A DNA stretch of 64,000 nucleotides from positions 1 through 64,000 of the forward strand of contig NZ_AUHU01000006.1 in NCBI RefSeq assembly GCF_000423345.1, given 5' to 3'. Origin of the DNA: Marinimicrobium agarilyticum DSM 16975 (GTDB taxonomy: Bacteria > Pseudomonadota > Gammaproteobacteria > Pseudomonadales > Cellvibrionaceae). The position numbers and the translations under genes were made by a program. Under the pieces are notes generated by a model. The model saw only the letters and a program-made list of their open reading frames with translations, was not told the DNA's origin and ran no database searches. This document shows, one piece after another, positions 15,814 through 24,215 of the stretch. Every line of letters starts with the position of its first letter. Positions within the stretch are counted from its first letter, which is position 1.

Positions 15814-16479
15814 ATGACCCGTTCTGACTTTATGAAGAGACGCTTAAGGGACCTGTTGGCAGTGGCACTGGCCGTTCTTCTTTCAGCGGGGATCATCGGT
15901 CTGTTGACGGTATTCTCCAACGTGGATCCGGAGGAGCCGGAGCGCGTCATCATAAGAGATGTGGAGGTGGGGCTTCCACCGCCGCCGCCACCTCCCCCGA
16001 AGCGTGCGCAGCGGACTGAAACCACCGCATCTCAACTGTCCATCAACCAGATTGGAAACCAGAGCGGACCAAAGGTGCAGTTCTCAGAGAGACCCACTTT
16101 GGCCAATGTCAAAGTGGAGCAGATTGAGCAACCGGAGATGGATCGGAACATGATGGAACTGGACACGGAAATGTCGGGCAATAGCCGGTCGTTCAGGGTA
16201 GAAAAACTGGATGAAGTGCCACAGATTGTCAGCAGCCGGGACTCCAGAATCCCCCGGGAACTGATCCAGGAGGGCATCAGAGTGGTGGAGGCCAAAGTGG
16301 ATATTATCATTGATACGCGAGGCGAAGCCTACATTAAGCGAATCGTTGATGCGGGCTACCCTCAGATGGTGCCAGTCATTCGAAAACATGTTGATGCGGT
16401 TAAATTCACCATACCGAAAAAGGACGGAAATCCGGTAAATGGCGAGTATTATTTTACCATCAGGTTCAGGGAGCTTTAA
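15814..16479 (+). CDS. tonB: TonB energy transducer
   Basis: The 221-residue protein has one N-terminal membrane helix (LLAVALAVLLSAGIIGLLTV), a proline run (LPPPPPPPPKR, about 52-62), a short spacer, and a TonB C-terminal domain that ends in strand NGEYYFTIRFREL. It carries proton-motive energy from ExbB/ExbD to TonB-dependent outer-membrane receptors. The spacer is much shorter than that of E. coli TonB, a known trait of TonB2 proteins, which need TtpC. It follows exbD by 20 bp. Confidence 0.9.
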   Translation: MTRSDFMKRRLRDLLAVALAVLLSAGIIGLLTVFSNVDPEEPERVIIRDVEVGLPPPPPPPPKRAQRTETTASQLSINQIGNQSGPKVQFSERPTLANVKVEQIEQPEMDRNMMELDTEMSGNSRSFRVEKLDEVPQIVSSRDSRIPRELIQEGIRVVEAKVDIIIDTRGEAYIKRIVDAGYPQMVPVIRKHVDAVKFTIPKKDGNPVNGEYYFTIRFREL

Positions 16480-16483
16480 CGCC

Positions 16484-17923
16484 ATGAATCACCGCGGGTC
16501 AGTAATTGGAGGCGCAATGCTAGCATCCCATTCATCCAAACCCGGTATACTTTGCGCCATGGTTGTTTCAGCCAGCCTGCTTTTGGGCCTGACCACAACA
16601 CTGAGAGCAAGCGCACAGGAAGCCGACATCAATATTAAACTGAGCGAGCCTGAATTCGTATTTCCTCAGTTCGCCAACCCGTATATGGAGCGCGAAGCGG
16701 GTATCGCCGAACATGAGCTGGAAATGGCAGCACGACTTCGCGACCTTCTGGACAAGGGCGACCGCGACGCCGCGCTCGAAGAACTGAATAAGCTATTCGA
16801 CCTGGAGCTCAGCCCTGCCCTCCTGCATCTCAAAGCCCAGATTTATTTTAACCTGAAGGAATACGACAGGGCCGAAGAGGTTTTCGAAACGGTACTTATC
16901 CGTATGCCTCAGTTCGTTCGGGCCCACAGCGACTTGGGTCAGCTTTACCTGGTAACAGAACAGCACGAGAAGGCGCGAAAGCACTTCGCCAAGGCCATAG
17001 CGCTTGGAGAGAACAATCCTCTCATCCATGGCCAACTGGGTTATCTGAACCTCAAGCTGCACAACGCTCAATCCGCCATCGCCGCTTACCAGAACGCGTT
17101 GGCCCTCGATCCAGAGAACGCTCAATGGCAGAGAGGCCTACTCTCTGCCCTGTCCCGGGCCGATCTTTATCCGGCAGCGACGGGACTGCTCCGGGAAATG
17201 CTCTCAGCCACTCCCGACAATGCGGACCTGTGGCTGAATATGGCCTTTCTTCAACTGGAGCAACAGAAGGACTTCGCGGCCCTGGCCAGCCTGGAAACCG
17301 CTCTCGCCATGGGAAACGATGACGCCGAGAATGAGCTAGCTGCTGCACAACTGCATATGCAACTGGACAGCTACGACCGAGCCCTGGTCCTTCTGAAGAG
17401 CTACATGTCCAAGCGAAGAGTGGACCTGGCATTCCTGAATAAAGTATCGGGGTGGCTCGAGAGCAAGGACCGCTGGCAGGAGCTCAATGAGCTCCTTACC
17501 GCCTATGAAGCGAGAGGGACGGTTCCAGACTCTGAAAGATCAGAGTATGAGCTGCTCAAAGCCCGCACTGCTCGGGGCCTTAGCGACCATACCCAAGCAG
17601 CCAGGCACTATACGTTGGCCATTGATGCCGATCCCGGCAACGCCAGTGCATTGATTTCTGCGGCGGACTATCATTTCAACCAGAAACGCTACGTCGAGGC
17701 GGAATCACTGTACAGTCGAGCCGAGTCTTTCTCGGAAACTAAGAAACCGGCTCTACTCGGACGAGCACGTATCTATATCGAGTTGAAAGACTACCAAAGC
17801 GCTTTGGAAGTATTGCGCACCGCCCATGCCGCCTACCCGAACATGACTGACATCGGCCGCAACATCGCGATACTGGAACAGACAATTAACACCCAAAAGT
17901 CGGAAAACCAGCACTCCCCCTGA
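16484..17923 (+). CDS. TPR protein of the TonB2 operon
   Basis: This is a secreted or periplasmic tetratricopeptide protein of about 479 residues with at least eight repeats (LHLKAQIYFNLKEYDRAEEV, VRAHSDLGQLYLVTEQHEKA, HGQLGYLNLKLHNAQSAI and others). A signal peptide precedes them (VVSASLLLGLTTTLRASA). It lies 4 bp after tonB and is the last gene of the operon, as in vibrio TonB2 clusters. A scaffold role for the energy-transducing complex is inferred. ATG 16517, preceded by GGAGG, is an alternative start that gives a shorter signal peptide. Confidence 0.85.
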   Translation: MNHRGSVIGGAMLASHSSKPGILCAMVVSASLLLGLTTTLRASAQEADINIKLSEPEFVFPQFANPYMEREAGIAEHELEMAARLRDLLDKGDRDAALEELNKLFDLELSPALLHLKAQIYFNLKEYDRAEEVFETVLIRMPQFVRAHSDLGQLYLVTEQHEKARKHFAKAIALGENNPLIHGQLGYLNLKLHNAQSAIAAYQNALALDPENAQWQRGLLSALSRADLYPAATGLLREMLSATPDNADLWLNMAFLQLEQQKDFAALASLETALAMGNDDAENELAAAQLHMQLDSYDRALVLLKSYMSKRRVDLAFLNKVSGWLESKDRWQELNELLTAYEARGTVPDSERSEYELLKARTARGLSDHTQAARHYTLAIDADPGNASALISAADYHFNQKRYVEAESLYSRAESFSETKKPALLGRARIYIELKDYQSALEVLRTAHAAYPNMTDIGRNIAILEQTINTQKSENQHSP

Positions 17924-18064
17924 AAGGGAATGCACAGCGGTTCACAATCTCATGACCAGGCTTTTTAGGGGAGCGGCAGCAATGGCCGGAGAGACCAGCA
18001 TCCTCAATTTAAAACAACTTGATGACACCGAAAGAACTTCTATACCCTTGATAAGAGGTTTAAA

Positions 18065-18562
18065 ATGATGCGCCGTTTTGCCATTTTCGCATTAACGATA
18101 TTCTCATCCGGTGTGCTTTCGCACCCGGGGGGCACCGACGTGCACGGATGTCATTCTGGGAGCGAGGCATACCACTGTCACAGTGATCCCTACGACTATT
18201 CGGACTCGCCGTCTGTCGACATTAGAGCCTGGGATGTGAACCTGGGTTATCAGCTGAACCTCAACCAAGCTGAATGGATACCGTTTGCTGGCGTTTCCGT
18301 CGGGGAAAGCAATGATTATGAAGACACCAGCCTTGGCCTAAATATTGGCATAAAACACCAAAAAGGCTGGTACATGGGCTATGTATCCACCTCGGAGAGC
18401 ATTCAGTTGGGTTACCATTTTATTCATATTTCAACAAACTCCCACTATTTTGGCTTGGGCATTCGACTGCCCCTTGGAGGCATCGGAACGGCAAATGAAT
18501 CGTCCCCCTACTTCAGCAGCAGCTTGCTGTTCTCTGAGGAGAGACATTTTTCACACTATTGA
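18065..18562 (+). CDS. Secreted YHYH-motif protein with barrel-like C-terminal part
   Basis: After a signal peptide (FAIFALTIFSSGVLS) comes the short metal-binding-like motif HPGGTDVHGCHSGSEAYHCH (residues 20-39), as in YHYH-domain proteins of unknown function. The remaining ~120 residues alternate polar and hydrophobic residues with many glycines and tyrosines (WDVNLGYQLNLNQ, LGLNIGIKHQKGWYMGYV), like outer-membrane strands. AAGAGG lies upstream of the ATG pair at 18065. The downstream gap holds a possible remnant of a similar barrel end. Confidence 0.65.
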   Translation: MMRRFAIFALTIFSSGVLSHPGGTDVHGCHSGSEAYHCHSDPYDYSDSPSVDIRAWDVNLGYQLNLNQAEWIPFAGVSVGESNDYEDTSLGLNIGIKHQKGWYMGYVSTSESIQLGYHFIHISTNSHYFGLGIRLPLGGIGTANESSPYFSSSLLFSEERHFSHY

Positions 18563-18615
18563 GGCCTAAAAGAATGGCTGCTTCTTTCTGTCACTACCTC
18601 TCTCTGTTTTTCTGA

Positions 18616-18756
18616 TTCGGTATTCCGCTTCAAGGTTCTGCGGTTCTAGGCAAGTACGCTGGTATTGGCCTCTACTATGATGCGTTTTTCTCCCTGGAGC
18701 AGGATACCCAAGTTCAACTGAGCATAGTCATTCCACTTGGACACTTTACGAGATAG
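18616..18756 (+). pseudogene. Possible remnant of a beta-barrel protein C-terminus
   Basis: An open frame without a start codon, from just after a TGA at 18613 to the TAG at 18754-18756, encodes GIPLQGSAVLGKYAGIGLYY and then a strand ending VQLSIVIPLGHF. Glycine-aromatic alternation and the late aromatic residue resemble the last strands of an outer-membrane barrel. It may be a decayed copy or a frameshifted tail related to the preceding gene. The rest of the 18563-18936 gap shows nothing I can name. Confidence 0.35.
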
Positions 18757-18936
18757 ATTGGGCGGGGGGCTTCGCGTTGAGTGTATCACCTTCAGATAAC
18801 TCATTTGACAGGCTTTTGGAGCCCCAAATCATAGTCTGGCTCTTCATGGAAAAATGACCGGCCGCCGGAGCCAGCGTAGTGTGGAGTAGCTCTCTCCATC
18901 ACCGTGCCAGAAAATTCCGGCGGCAACTCACTGTTC

Positions 18937-19443
18937 CTATATTTCCATTTCTAAAAGGATTCGACCAGTTTCGACATCACTAATCGTTATAGAATGGGCG
19001 ACAATTGGTTGACCATCTTTGTAAAGCGGTACAGCGAGGGACCACTCAACCACACCATTGGCCGGGATCCATTCGTATTCTTTGCCAGACGCTTCGTCTG
19101 GCTCCGCTTCCCGCCAACCGGGGTTATTCACAAAGAAGCTGTGTTTCTCCCGCCCGTTGATGGTAACTTTCCAGTCACCACTTTTTCGCAAGAAGACTTT
19201 CGGCGCGAAGGAATTTATTCGCTTCGAGCTAAGCTTGCGTGCGTTCTGGAGCTCACCATCGGAGAATTCCAGGGCTAAGGACAGCACAGCTACTTCCCTT
19301 CCGTTCTTCGGCTGTTCTACGGTGCGCGGTATTTTTTCCACCGGAACGGTAGGAGGCCGCGTTGTCGTGTCACCAGTCACTTGAGTGGCTGCAGGTACCG
19401 CTAGCACCAACAGCAACAGGCCGGATATCAGGTTCAGTTTCAT
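18937..19443 (-). CDS. Secreted protein of unknown function paired with a metallopeptidase
   Basis: The 168-residue protein begins with a signal peptide (LNLISGLLLLVLAVPAATQ). The mature part starts Pro/Thr-rich and continues as a beta-rich domain (REVAVLSLALEFSDGE, EWSLAVPLYKDGQPI, ISDVETGRILLEMEI). It follows the M64-like metallopeptidase gene by 21 bp in the same direction, so the two are probably co-expressed. It could be a substrate-binding or inhibitor-like partner, but that is inference; no family is recognised. Confidence 0.65.
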   Translation of the reverse strand: MKLNLISGLLLLVLAVPAATQVTGDTTTRPPTVPVEKIPRTVEQPKNGREVAVLSLALEFSDGELQNARKLSSKRINSFAPKVFLRKSGDWKVTINGREKHSFFVNNPGWREAEPDEASGKEYEWIPANGVVEWSLAVPLYKDGQPIVAHSITISDVETGRILLEMEI

Positions 19444-19464
19444 GGCATTGAATCCTCTACTTGA

Positions 19465-20340
19465 TCATGGAGCGGGCGGTACGTCGTAATCCCAGCGGTC
19501 GGGCGCAAACACATCGGGTGTCGAGACCTGTGATGAGCCAAGCGATTGGTAGGCCTCTTCCATGATGAACCAGTCTGCAGGTCCCGATTCCCACACCTCT
19601 GTTCCGGCATTTCGCATGATCAGATTATTGGTGATGTCACCTTGTGACCGCCACCAAGTAGAACCGTCCCGAGAAGACGTTAACGACACACAGTTTCGCC
19701 AAGCAGAATTATCAGGATCGTTTTTACACGCCGATTCAGTGGCGTAAAGAACGGGCTTAACTTCCGAATAAGTACTGTCACAACAGTATTCATCCGGAAG
19801 ACCAAAAAGCCCGTGGCCTGTTTCATGAACTATCGTGCGATAGCTCGTAGGTTCTGCCGTTGCCCGGCCACCTCCGCCGCAGTCTCTGAGATTGTTCTGA
19901 TGAATCAGGATCAATTGGTCCGCGAAAGCGGCATCTGTATTGACGCCGGCTGGCCACGTAACCGTCGGGCACCGAAAATTGCCATTGACGTCCGGTGAGC
20001 GCGCCTGAACGTCTCCCGTCTCGGTCATATAGTAGTAGTTAAAATGAAGGAATCCGTTGAAGTAGGCTCGGTTTTGCCAGTACGCATTCTCAATGACGTC
20101 GGTCATATCGTCCACGAAATCTTGACGGTTTGCCAGCACTGAAAGGTCACCGTACGAGTCATCGGGAACGAATACGATATTGAATGCTTTATCCATATCG
20201 GACTGCGGCGCATAGAGTTCGTACACCGTATCCCCGGACACTGGTGTGTCGTCTTCACTAACGGTTCGCGTTATCTCACAACTCACAATCGCCGTGCTTA
20301 GGATAGCCAATAACACAAAGAGTCGAATGTTTTTTGACAT
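19465..20340 (-). CDS. M64-like zinc metallopeptidase, lipoprotein
   Basis: The start at 20340 is chosen because GAGGGAGG lies 5 bp upstream; an in-frame ATG 30 bp earlier lacks this. A lipoprotein signal peptide ends at Cys21 (STAIVSC). The catalytic site is HETGHGLFGLPDEY (residues 172-185), the extended HExxHxxxxxxDE zinc motif of family M64 (IgA-peptidase-like). The preceding region FNIVFVPDDSY and RQDFVDDM also fits M64. Several cysteines (FRCP, EYCCDS, NCVS) suggest disulfides. It should act on peptide bonds at the outer membrane or cell surface. Confidence 0.85.
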   Translation of the reverse strand: MSKNIRLFVLLAILSTAIVSCEITRTVSEDDTPVSGDTVYELYAPQSDMDKAFNIVFVPDDSYGDLSVLANRQDFVDDMTDVIENAYWQNRAYFNGFLHFNYYYMTETGDVQARSPDVNGNFRCPTVTWPAGVNTDAAFADQLILIHQNNLRDCGGGGRATAEPTSYRTIVHETGHGLFGLPDEYCCDSTYSEVKPVLYATESACKNDPDNSAWRNCVSLTSSRDGSTWWRSQGDITNNLIMRNAGTEVWESGPADWFIMEEAYQSLGSSQVSTPDVFAPDRWDYDVPPAP

Positions 20341-20663
20341 GTCTGCCTCCCTCAGAGGGTCGAATGACATAGAGCAATAATTATGATTCAGCCAGAAAAT
20401 CCTCTTTGGAGCGCGGACCGCTCTTCAGGTTTTCTTAACTATCCACTCTTATAGTCAACGTGTTCTAATCGGTCAACTTCATTAAGCGAATAAGAGGGTA
20501 CGGTGATAGACGGAAATTTTTGGCTTGGTTTTTTTGGCGCGTCTGTTTTCTTCAGGGAGTACTTCAACGCCAAAACCCGTTAACTCTGAGCTGTCGGAGA
20601 CGTCTGTCACTATCCGTGCGGTAAGGAAATTTTTTGTTTTTTATGGGCAAAGGTAGAAGCGTC
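20341..20663. other. Intergenic region upstream of the metallopeptidase gene
   Basis: No gene is supported in this stretch. It contains the upstream region of the metallopeptidase gene and T-rich patches near 20528-20537 and 20631-20641. I see no clear operator. Confidence 0.4.
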
Positions 20664-20696
20664 CGGAGGCGAGACAGGCAATACAGTCTGCCTCCG
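20664..20696 (-). terminator. Hairpin after the dehydrogenase operon
   Basis: CGGAGGCAGAC and GTCTCGCCTCCG pair on the minus strand, with one extra base on one arm, starting about 10 bp after the stop of the haem dehydrogenase gene. A run of Ts occurs some 20 bases further on rather than directly after the stem, so it may act as a processing or stabilising stem rather than a classical terminator. Confidence 0.5.
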
Positions 20697-20706
20697 TCGA
20701 AAACCC

Positions 20707-23115
20707 TCAGTTTTTCATCGGCTGGAAGTCTTTCGCCGTATAGGGCTCTGAGCGGCCCTCTGTGGCTTCACGTATCTCGGTGACCGTACTCCCTTCGAGT
20801 CCGCCGTTGGTGTCTTCCGCATTGCCCCAGCTGTTGCGAATGTAGGTCGCCACCGCAGCCAGCTCTTTATCGGAGATATCCGGGCGGGCGGCAAAGCCCG
20901 GCATTACATTGGGCGTACTCCATTCAAACGGCCCCACCATGATCGGCCCTTTCAACCCATGCAGCATTACGCGCACCATACGTTGAGGGTCTCGCACCCA
21001 CCGCGTTTCCCACAGGGTCGGCGCCACGCCGTCCTGGCCGTTACCATGGCTGCCGTGGCAGGAGGCGCAGGCCGCTTTGCCGTTAAACAATTGTTTGCCC
21101 AGGTCATAAAGCGTCTGCCCCTCGGCTGAAAGCTGGGCGCGGTTGCTTTCGTCTCTCTGGCGCTTGCCGAGGTTATTCAGCAGGTACTCGGTTTGCTCAT
21201 CGACGTCGCCTTTCTCCAGACTGGCGATAAATGCCCCGGCCTCTGTGCCCAACCCACTGACGACCGCCGCGCGCCCGTAGGGCTGGGTTTCGTAGTGCTT
21301 GAGCACGAACCGTGAAATGTCGAACCCACCTTCAATAGCGGCGACGGAAACAGCCGCCTGCAGAGCACGGGGGTAACCGGATTTGGCCATTTTCATCAAT
21401 TGCTTTCGGTAAGCCTTGCGCTCAGCCGGCGGCAAAGCTTCACCCACTGCGGCAGCAGTGATGGCGACCCAGTCATGCTCGTGTTGGATAAAGCGTTTCA
21501 CGGTCGCCAGGTCAATGGCGTTGAGCCCACGCAGTGTCCACAGGATGTTGATGATGGCAAACGGACGTTTGCTGCCGCGCAGCTGCTTTTTCAGAGCGGT
21601 GACTAAGTCCGGGGTCGGTCCGTGATGAACCAGCAGGCGCCGGGCGGTATCCCGGTGCCAGGCATTCGGGTGGCCGAGCAATGGGACCCACTGATCCGGT
21701 GACAGTCGAGTGAGGTCCGACACCTCGGCGGCCGGGGTCTGCCTCCAACGCAAGCGATAGATACGCCCCATGGTATTGTTGTTTTTGTCCAGCTCGCGGT
21801 CCGCGATCTGGGCGGCGAGGTAGCTGGTCAGAAATTCGCGGTGTTGCAGAATGCCGTGGTACATGTCCACCAGGTACAAGGTCCCGTCAGGGGCGTTGTA
21901 CAGGTTGACCGGGCGGAAGCGCTCATCGGTGGAGGTCAGCAGCTCCTGGCCAGGGAACAATGGCTCGCCGGCCAGGAGCCCTTCCCTTTCGAGAATGCGT
22001 CGGGCTGTAACCAGGTTAGCAGCAGGCTCTGGGGTCAGCGCCATACCATAGTACTCAGGCGGGAAGTTGCTGCCCCGATAGACCAGACTTCCGCTGGCTG
22101 CCGTGAAATTGACCAGCTTGCCCCGGTCCGGACCGTCGGGGACCAAAACACCTTCCATATAGCCCCGGTTGACACCGGGATTCATGCGCGCGGGATGAAC
22201 CTGGTGGCCGCCGATGGGATGCGCGGCGGCGTCGGGCCAATAGCCCGGGTTACGCCGAAGCGCGCCGGGCAACAGGTACTCACCGTGGATGGGGGAGCTG
22301 TTGCCATTGTGATAGAGGCGCCCGTAGTCATCCATGCTGAGCCCCCACTGGCCACGGTATTCCGTGCGTGCCCGAACCAGTTTCCAATAAGGGTTGCGGT
22401 AGATTTCTTCCGCGCCGGAAGGCACCACCGATTCGTGGGGAAGCACCTGATATTTGCGGTCGCTCCGGGCGTTGTAGTACCAATGGTCCATTCCGTAGAG
22501 CATGGCGTTGGGCTTATGTTCTACGCTGCCACCTTTGGCGTACTCAGCGTCCACCACCTCGTGGAGGCCAGGACTCAAGCGTCCGTCCTCTTCTCGCACT
22601 TCGGCAAAATAGAGCGCGCTCTGGTCGGCGTAGAAAATGCCTCCTTCAACGATTGAAACGGTACGCGGCAGAACGATATCACTGAGGAAGACGGTGCGCT
22701 TATCCACTTCGCCGTCGCCGTTGGTGTCTTCCAGAACCGCGATATTGCCGTTGGGTTCCATCTCGCCGGTGCCGAGCACATCCGGCATATAGGTGGTCAT
22801 TTCCGCGACCCACATCCGTCCCCTGGCATCGAATGCCAGTGCCACAGGATTGAACACGCTGGGCTCCGCCGCCACCGGTTCAATCACAAAACCGGGCTGC
22901 ACCTGAAAGCGCTCCAGCGCCTGCTCGACGTTTAGTATCGGTGCCGAGGGGATATCCCGCTTGGGAATCACATCCCGCATTTCGTGACCGTCCCGGTCCC
23001 CTTTGAATTCCGGTTCAGCGGCATCGGCTGGTTCGGGGGCCTCCGACGCGGAAACGGTCAACGCACCGACGCATAGCAGCGCCAGCGAAAACCGGAGCGG
23101 ATTGGTAAACGACAT
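20707..23115 (-). CDS. PVC-type haem-binding membrane-bound dehydrogenase
   Basis: This 802-residue exported protein has three parts. After the signal peptide a six-bladed sugar-dehydrogenase-like propeller spans about 60-450 (VNPVALAFDARGRMWVAEM-like, NLYNAPDGTLYLVDMYHG). HEAT-like helices cover about 460-650. A cytochrome c domain carries Cys683-Ala-Ser-Cys686-His687 (ACASCHGSHGNG) and an axial methionine candidate in NVMPGFAA. This layout is typical of PVC-type haem-binding dehydrogenases of Planctomycetes and Bacteroidetes. It probably oxidises a sugar or alcohol in the periplasm and passes electrons to the respiratory chain. The substrate is unproven. It follows the DUF1080 gene by 3 bp. 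Confidence 0.8.
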   Translation of the reverse strand: MSFTNPLRFSLALLCVGALTVSASEAPEPADAAEPEFKGDRDGHEMRDVIPKRDIPSAPILNVEQALERFQVQPGFVIEPVAAEPSVFNPVALAFDARGRMWVAEMTTYMPDVLGTGEMEPNGNIAVLEDTNGDGEVDKRTVFLSDIVLPRTVSIVEGGIFYADQSALYFAEVREEDGRLSPGLHEVVDAEYAKGGSVEHKPNAMLYGMDHWYYNARSDRKYQVLPHESVVPSGAEEIYRNPYWKLVRARTEYRGQWGLSMDDYGRLYHNGNSSPIHGEYLLPGALRRNPGYWPDAAAHPIGGHQVHPARMNPGVNRGYMEGVLVPDGPDRGKLVNFTAASGSLVYRGSNFPPEYYGMALTPEPAANLVTARRILEREGLLAGEPLFPGQELLTSTDERFRPVNLYNAPDGTLYLVDMYHGILQHREFLTSYLAAQIADRELDKNNNTMGRIYRLRWRQTPAAEVSDLTRLSPDQWVPLLGHPNAWHRDTARRLLVHHGPTPDLVTALKKQLRGSKRPFAIINILWTLRGLNAIDLATVKRFIQHEHDWVAITAAAVGEALPPAERKAYRKQLMKMAKSGYPRALQAAVSVAAIEGGFDISRFVLKHYETQPYGRAAVVSGLGTEAGAFIASLEKGDVDEQTEYLLNNLGKRQRDESNRAQLSAEGQTLYDLGKQLFNGKAACASCHGSHGNGQDGVAPTLWETRWVRDPQRMVRVMLHGLKGPIMVGPFEWSTPNVMPGFAARPDISDKELAAVATYIRNSWGNAEDTNGGLEGSTVTEIREATEGRSEPYTAKDFQPMKN

Positions 23116-23118
23116 GAT

Positions 23119-23814
23119 TTACAACTCTTCGATGGCGATATTGCGGAATTTGATGGTGTTGGCGGTGCTGCCGCTCTCGGCGAAAGCACGGCTGCCGTGA
23201 TGCTGGATGCCGATATGTCCCTCGCTGAAGCGGGTGTCGGTCACATGAGTGGTCAACACATCGTTCACCCAGATTTTGATCTCAGGCCCCTCCGCTCGAA
23301 TGCGATAGTGATTCCACTCCCCCACCCTGAATGCGTCGGCTTTTTCCTGCGTCCATTGCGGGGAGTGGTTTTCCTTGAGGTGCTCGCCCGGAGCCGAGCG
23401 CTCAGGGTGCACGGGGAACAACCACTGACGGGGGGTTGCCTGCTCGTACAGGCCCCCGCTCCAGCGTCGATCGGATGGGTCCACCTCGGCCTGATAGCCA
23501 TAGGCGTAGTAGCTTTCAATGTCGCCCTCGTAGGCGATCTGCCCCCGGAACATGATGCCGGAGTTGACGTACTCTTCCAGCTTCGGAACCTGAACGTCCA
23601 GTGTCAGCTCAAAGTCCTCGTAACGCTTTTTCGTGAGGTAGAACCAGTTATCCGTGGAAAGCAGGTGGAGCTCGGCTCCCACGCGGTAAGCCTCGCCGAA
23701 AGCGGTCACATTCATCCAGAGCTCGGGATCAGCGGTCAGGTCGGTCTTTTCAGCGAATACGGGGCCCGATAGCAGTGAGCCTGCCAGAGCGGCCAGGCAG
23801 AGCAGTTGGCGCAT
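23119..23814 (-). CDS. DUF1080 (3-keto-disaccharide hydrolase-like) secreted protein
   Basis: The start at 23814 is set by AAGGAC and a signal peptide (LLCLAALAGSLLSGPVFA); a longer frame to 23901 is rejected. The mature protein is a concanavalin-like jelly roll with DUF1080 signatures: a strand pair after NWFYLTKKRYEDFELTLDV, the middle NSGIMFRG, the site-like EVDPSDRRWSGGLYE, and VGEWNHYRIRAEG. The family includes enzymes that hydrolyse 3-keto-disaccharides. Its position directly before a haem-type dehydrogenase supports a two-step path: oxidise the sugar at C3, then cleave the keto-glycoside. That link is inference. Confidence 0.82.
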   Translation of the reverse strand: MRQLLCLAALAGSLLSGPVFAEKTDLTADPELWMNVTAFGEAYRVGAELHLLSTDNWFYLTKKRYEDFELTLDVQVPKLEEYVNSGIMFRGQIAYEGDIESYYAYGYQAEVDPSDRRWSGGLYEQATPRQWLFPVHPERSAPGEHLKENHSPQWTQEKADAFRVGEWNHYRIRAEGPEIKIWVNDVLTTHVTDTRFSEGHIGIQHHGSRAFAESGSTANTIKFRNIAIEEL

Positions 23815-23987
23815 GAGGGGGTCCTTATCGTTATGTATTTTGTCATATTTCGGGGGCCCTGCCAGAATCGAGCCCCTGCAAACCGGAATCTTATCATACA
23901 AATAAAGGAAGGCGTTGTGAACGCTTGCCAGACGGCAAGCGATGTGGCACTTTCCTCTTATAAAAATGACGCTTACAGGGACAAAGC

Positions 23988-24173
23988 ATGATCAAGAGAC
24001 TATTTTTTGGAACACTTCTCTTCGTAGCCGCACTAGCCACTCTTTTAGTCGCCTACCTATTCTCAATAAAAGTCGAGCGACCCAGATTGCTCGATTCTTT
24101 GTGCACCAATGAGCCGCCACCGAACAGCAAAAGCCTGACGAACCGACACTTTTTACAGTGCGCCGTTCTTTGA
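23988..24173 (+). CDS. Small membrane protein or gene fragment (61 residues)
   Basis: The frame codes one hydrophobic helix after a charged start (LFFGTLLFVAALATLLVAYLF) and a short polar tail with two cysteines. AGGGACAAAGC lies upstream. It may be a real small membrane protein or the truncated start of a membrane-anchored enzyme. It lies 42 bp before the beta-lactamase-fold gene. No homologue is recognised. Confidence 0.35.
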   Translation: MIKRLFFGTLLFVAALATLLVAYLFSIKVERPRLLDSLCTNEPPPNSKSLTNRHFLQCAVL

Positions 24174-24215
24174 ATTTTTTCTTCAACGAGCCAGTAATCT
24201 ACCAGGACAGTGTCA

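Noticed and set aside
21841-22656. Plus-strand open frame (271 codons) opposite the haem dehydrogenase gene
   Set aside because: Product is low-similarity antisense sequence; the minus-strand protein has clear propeller and CxxCH motifs.
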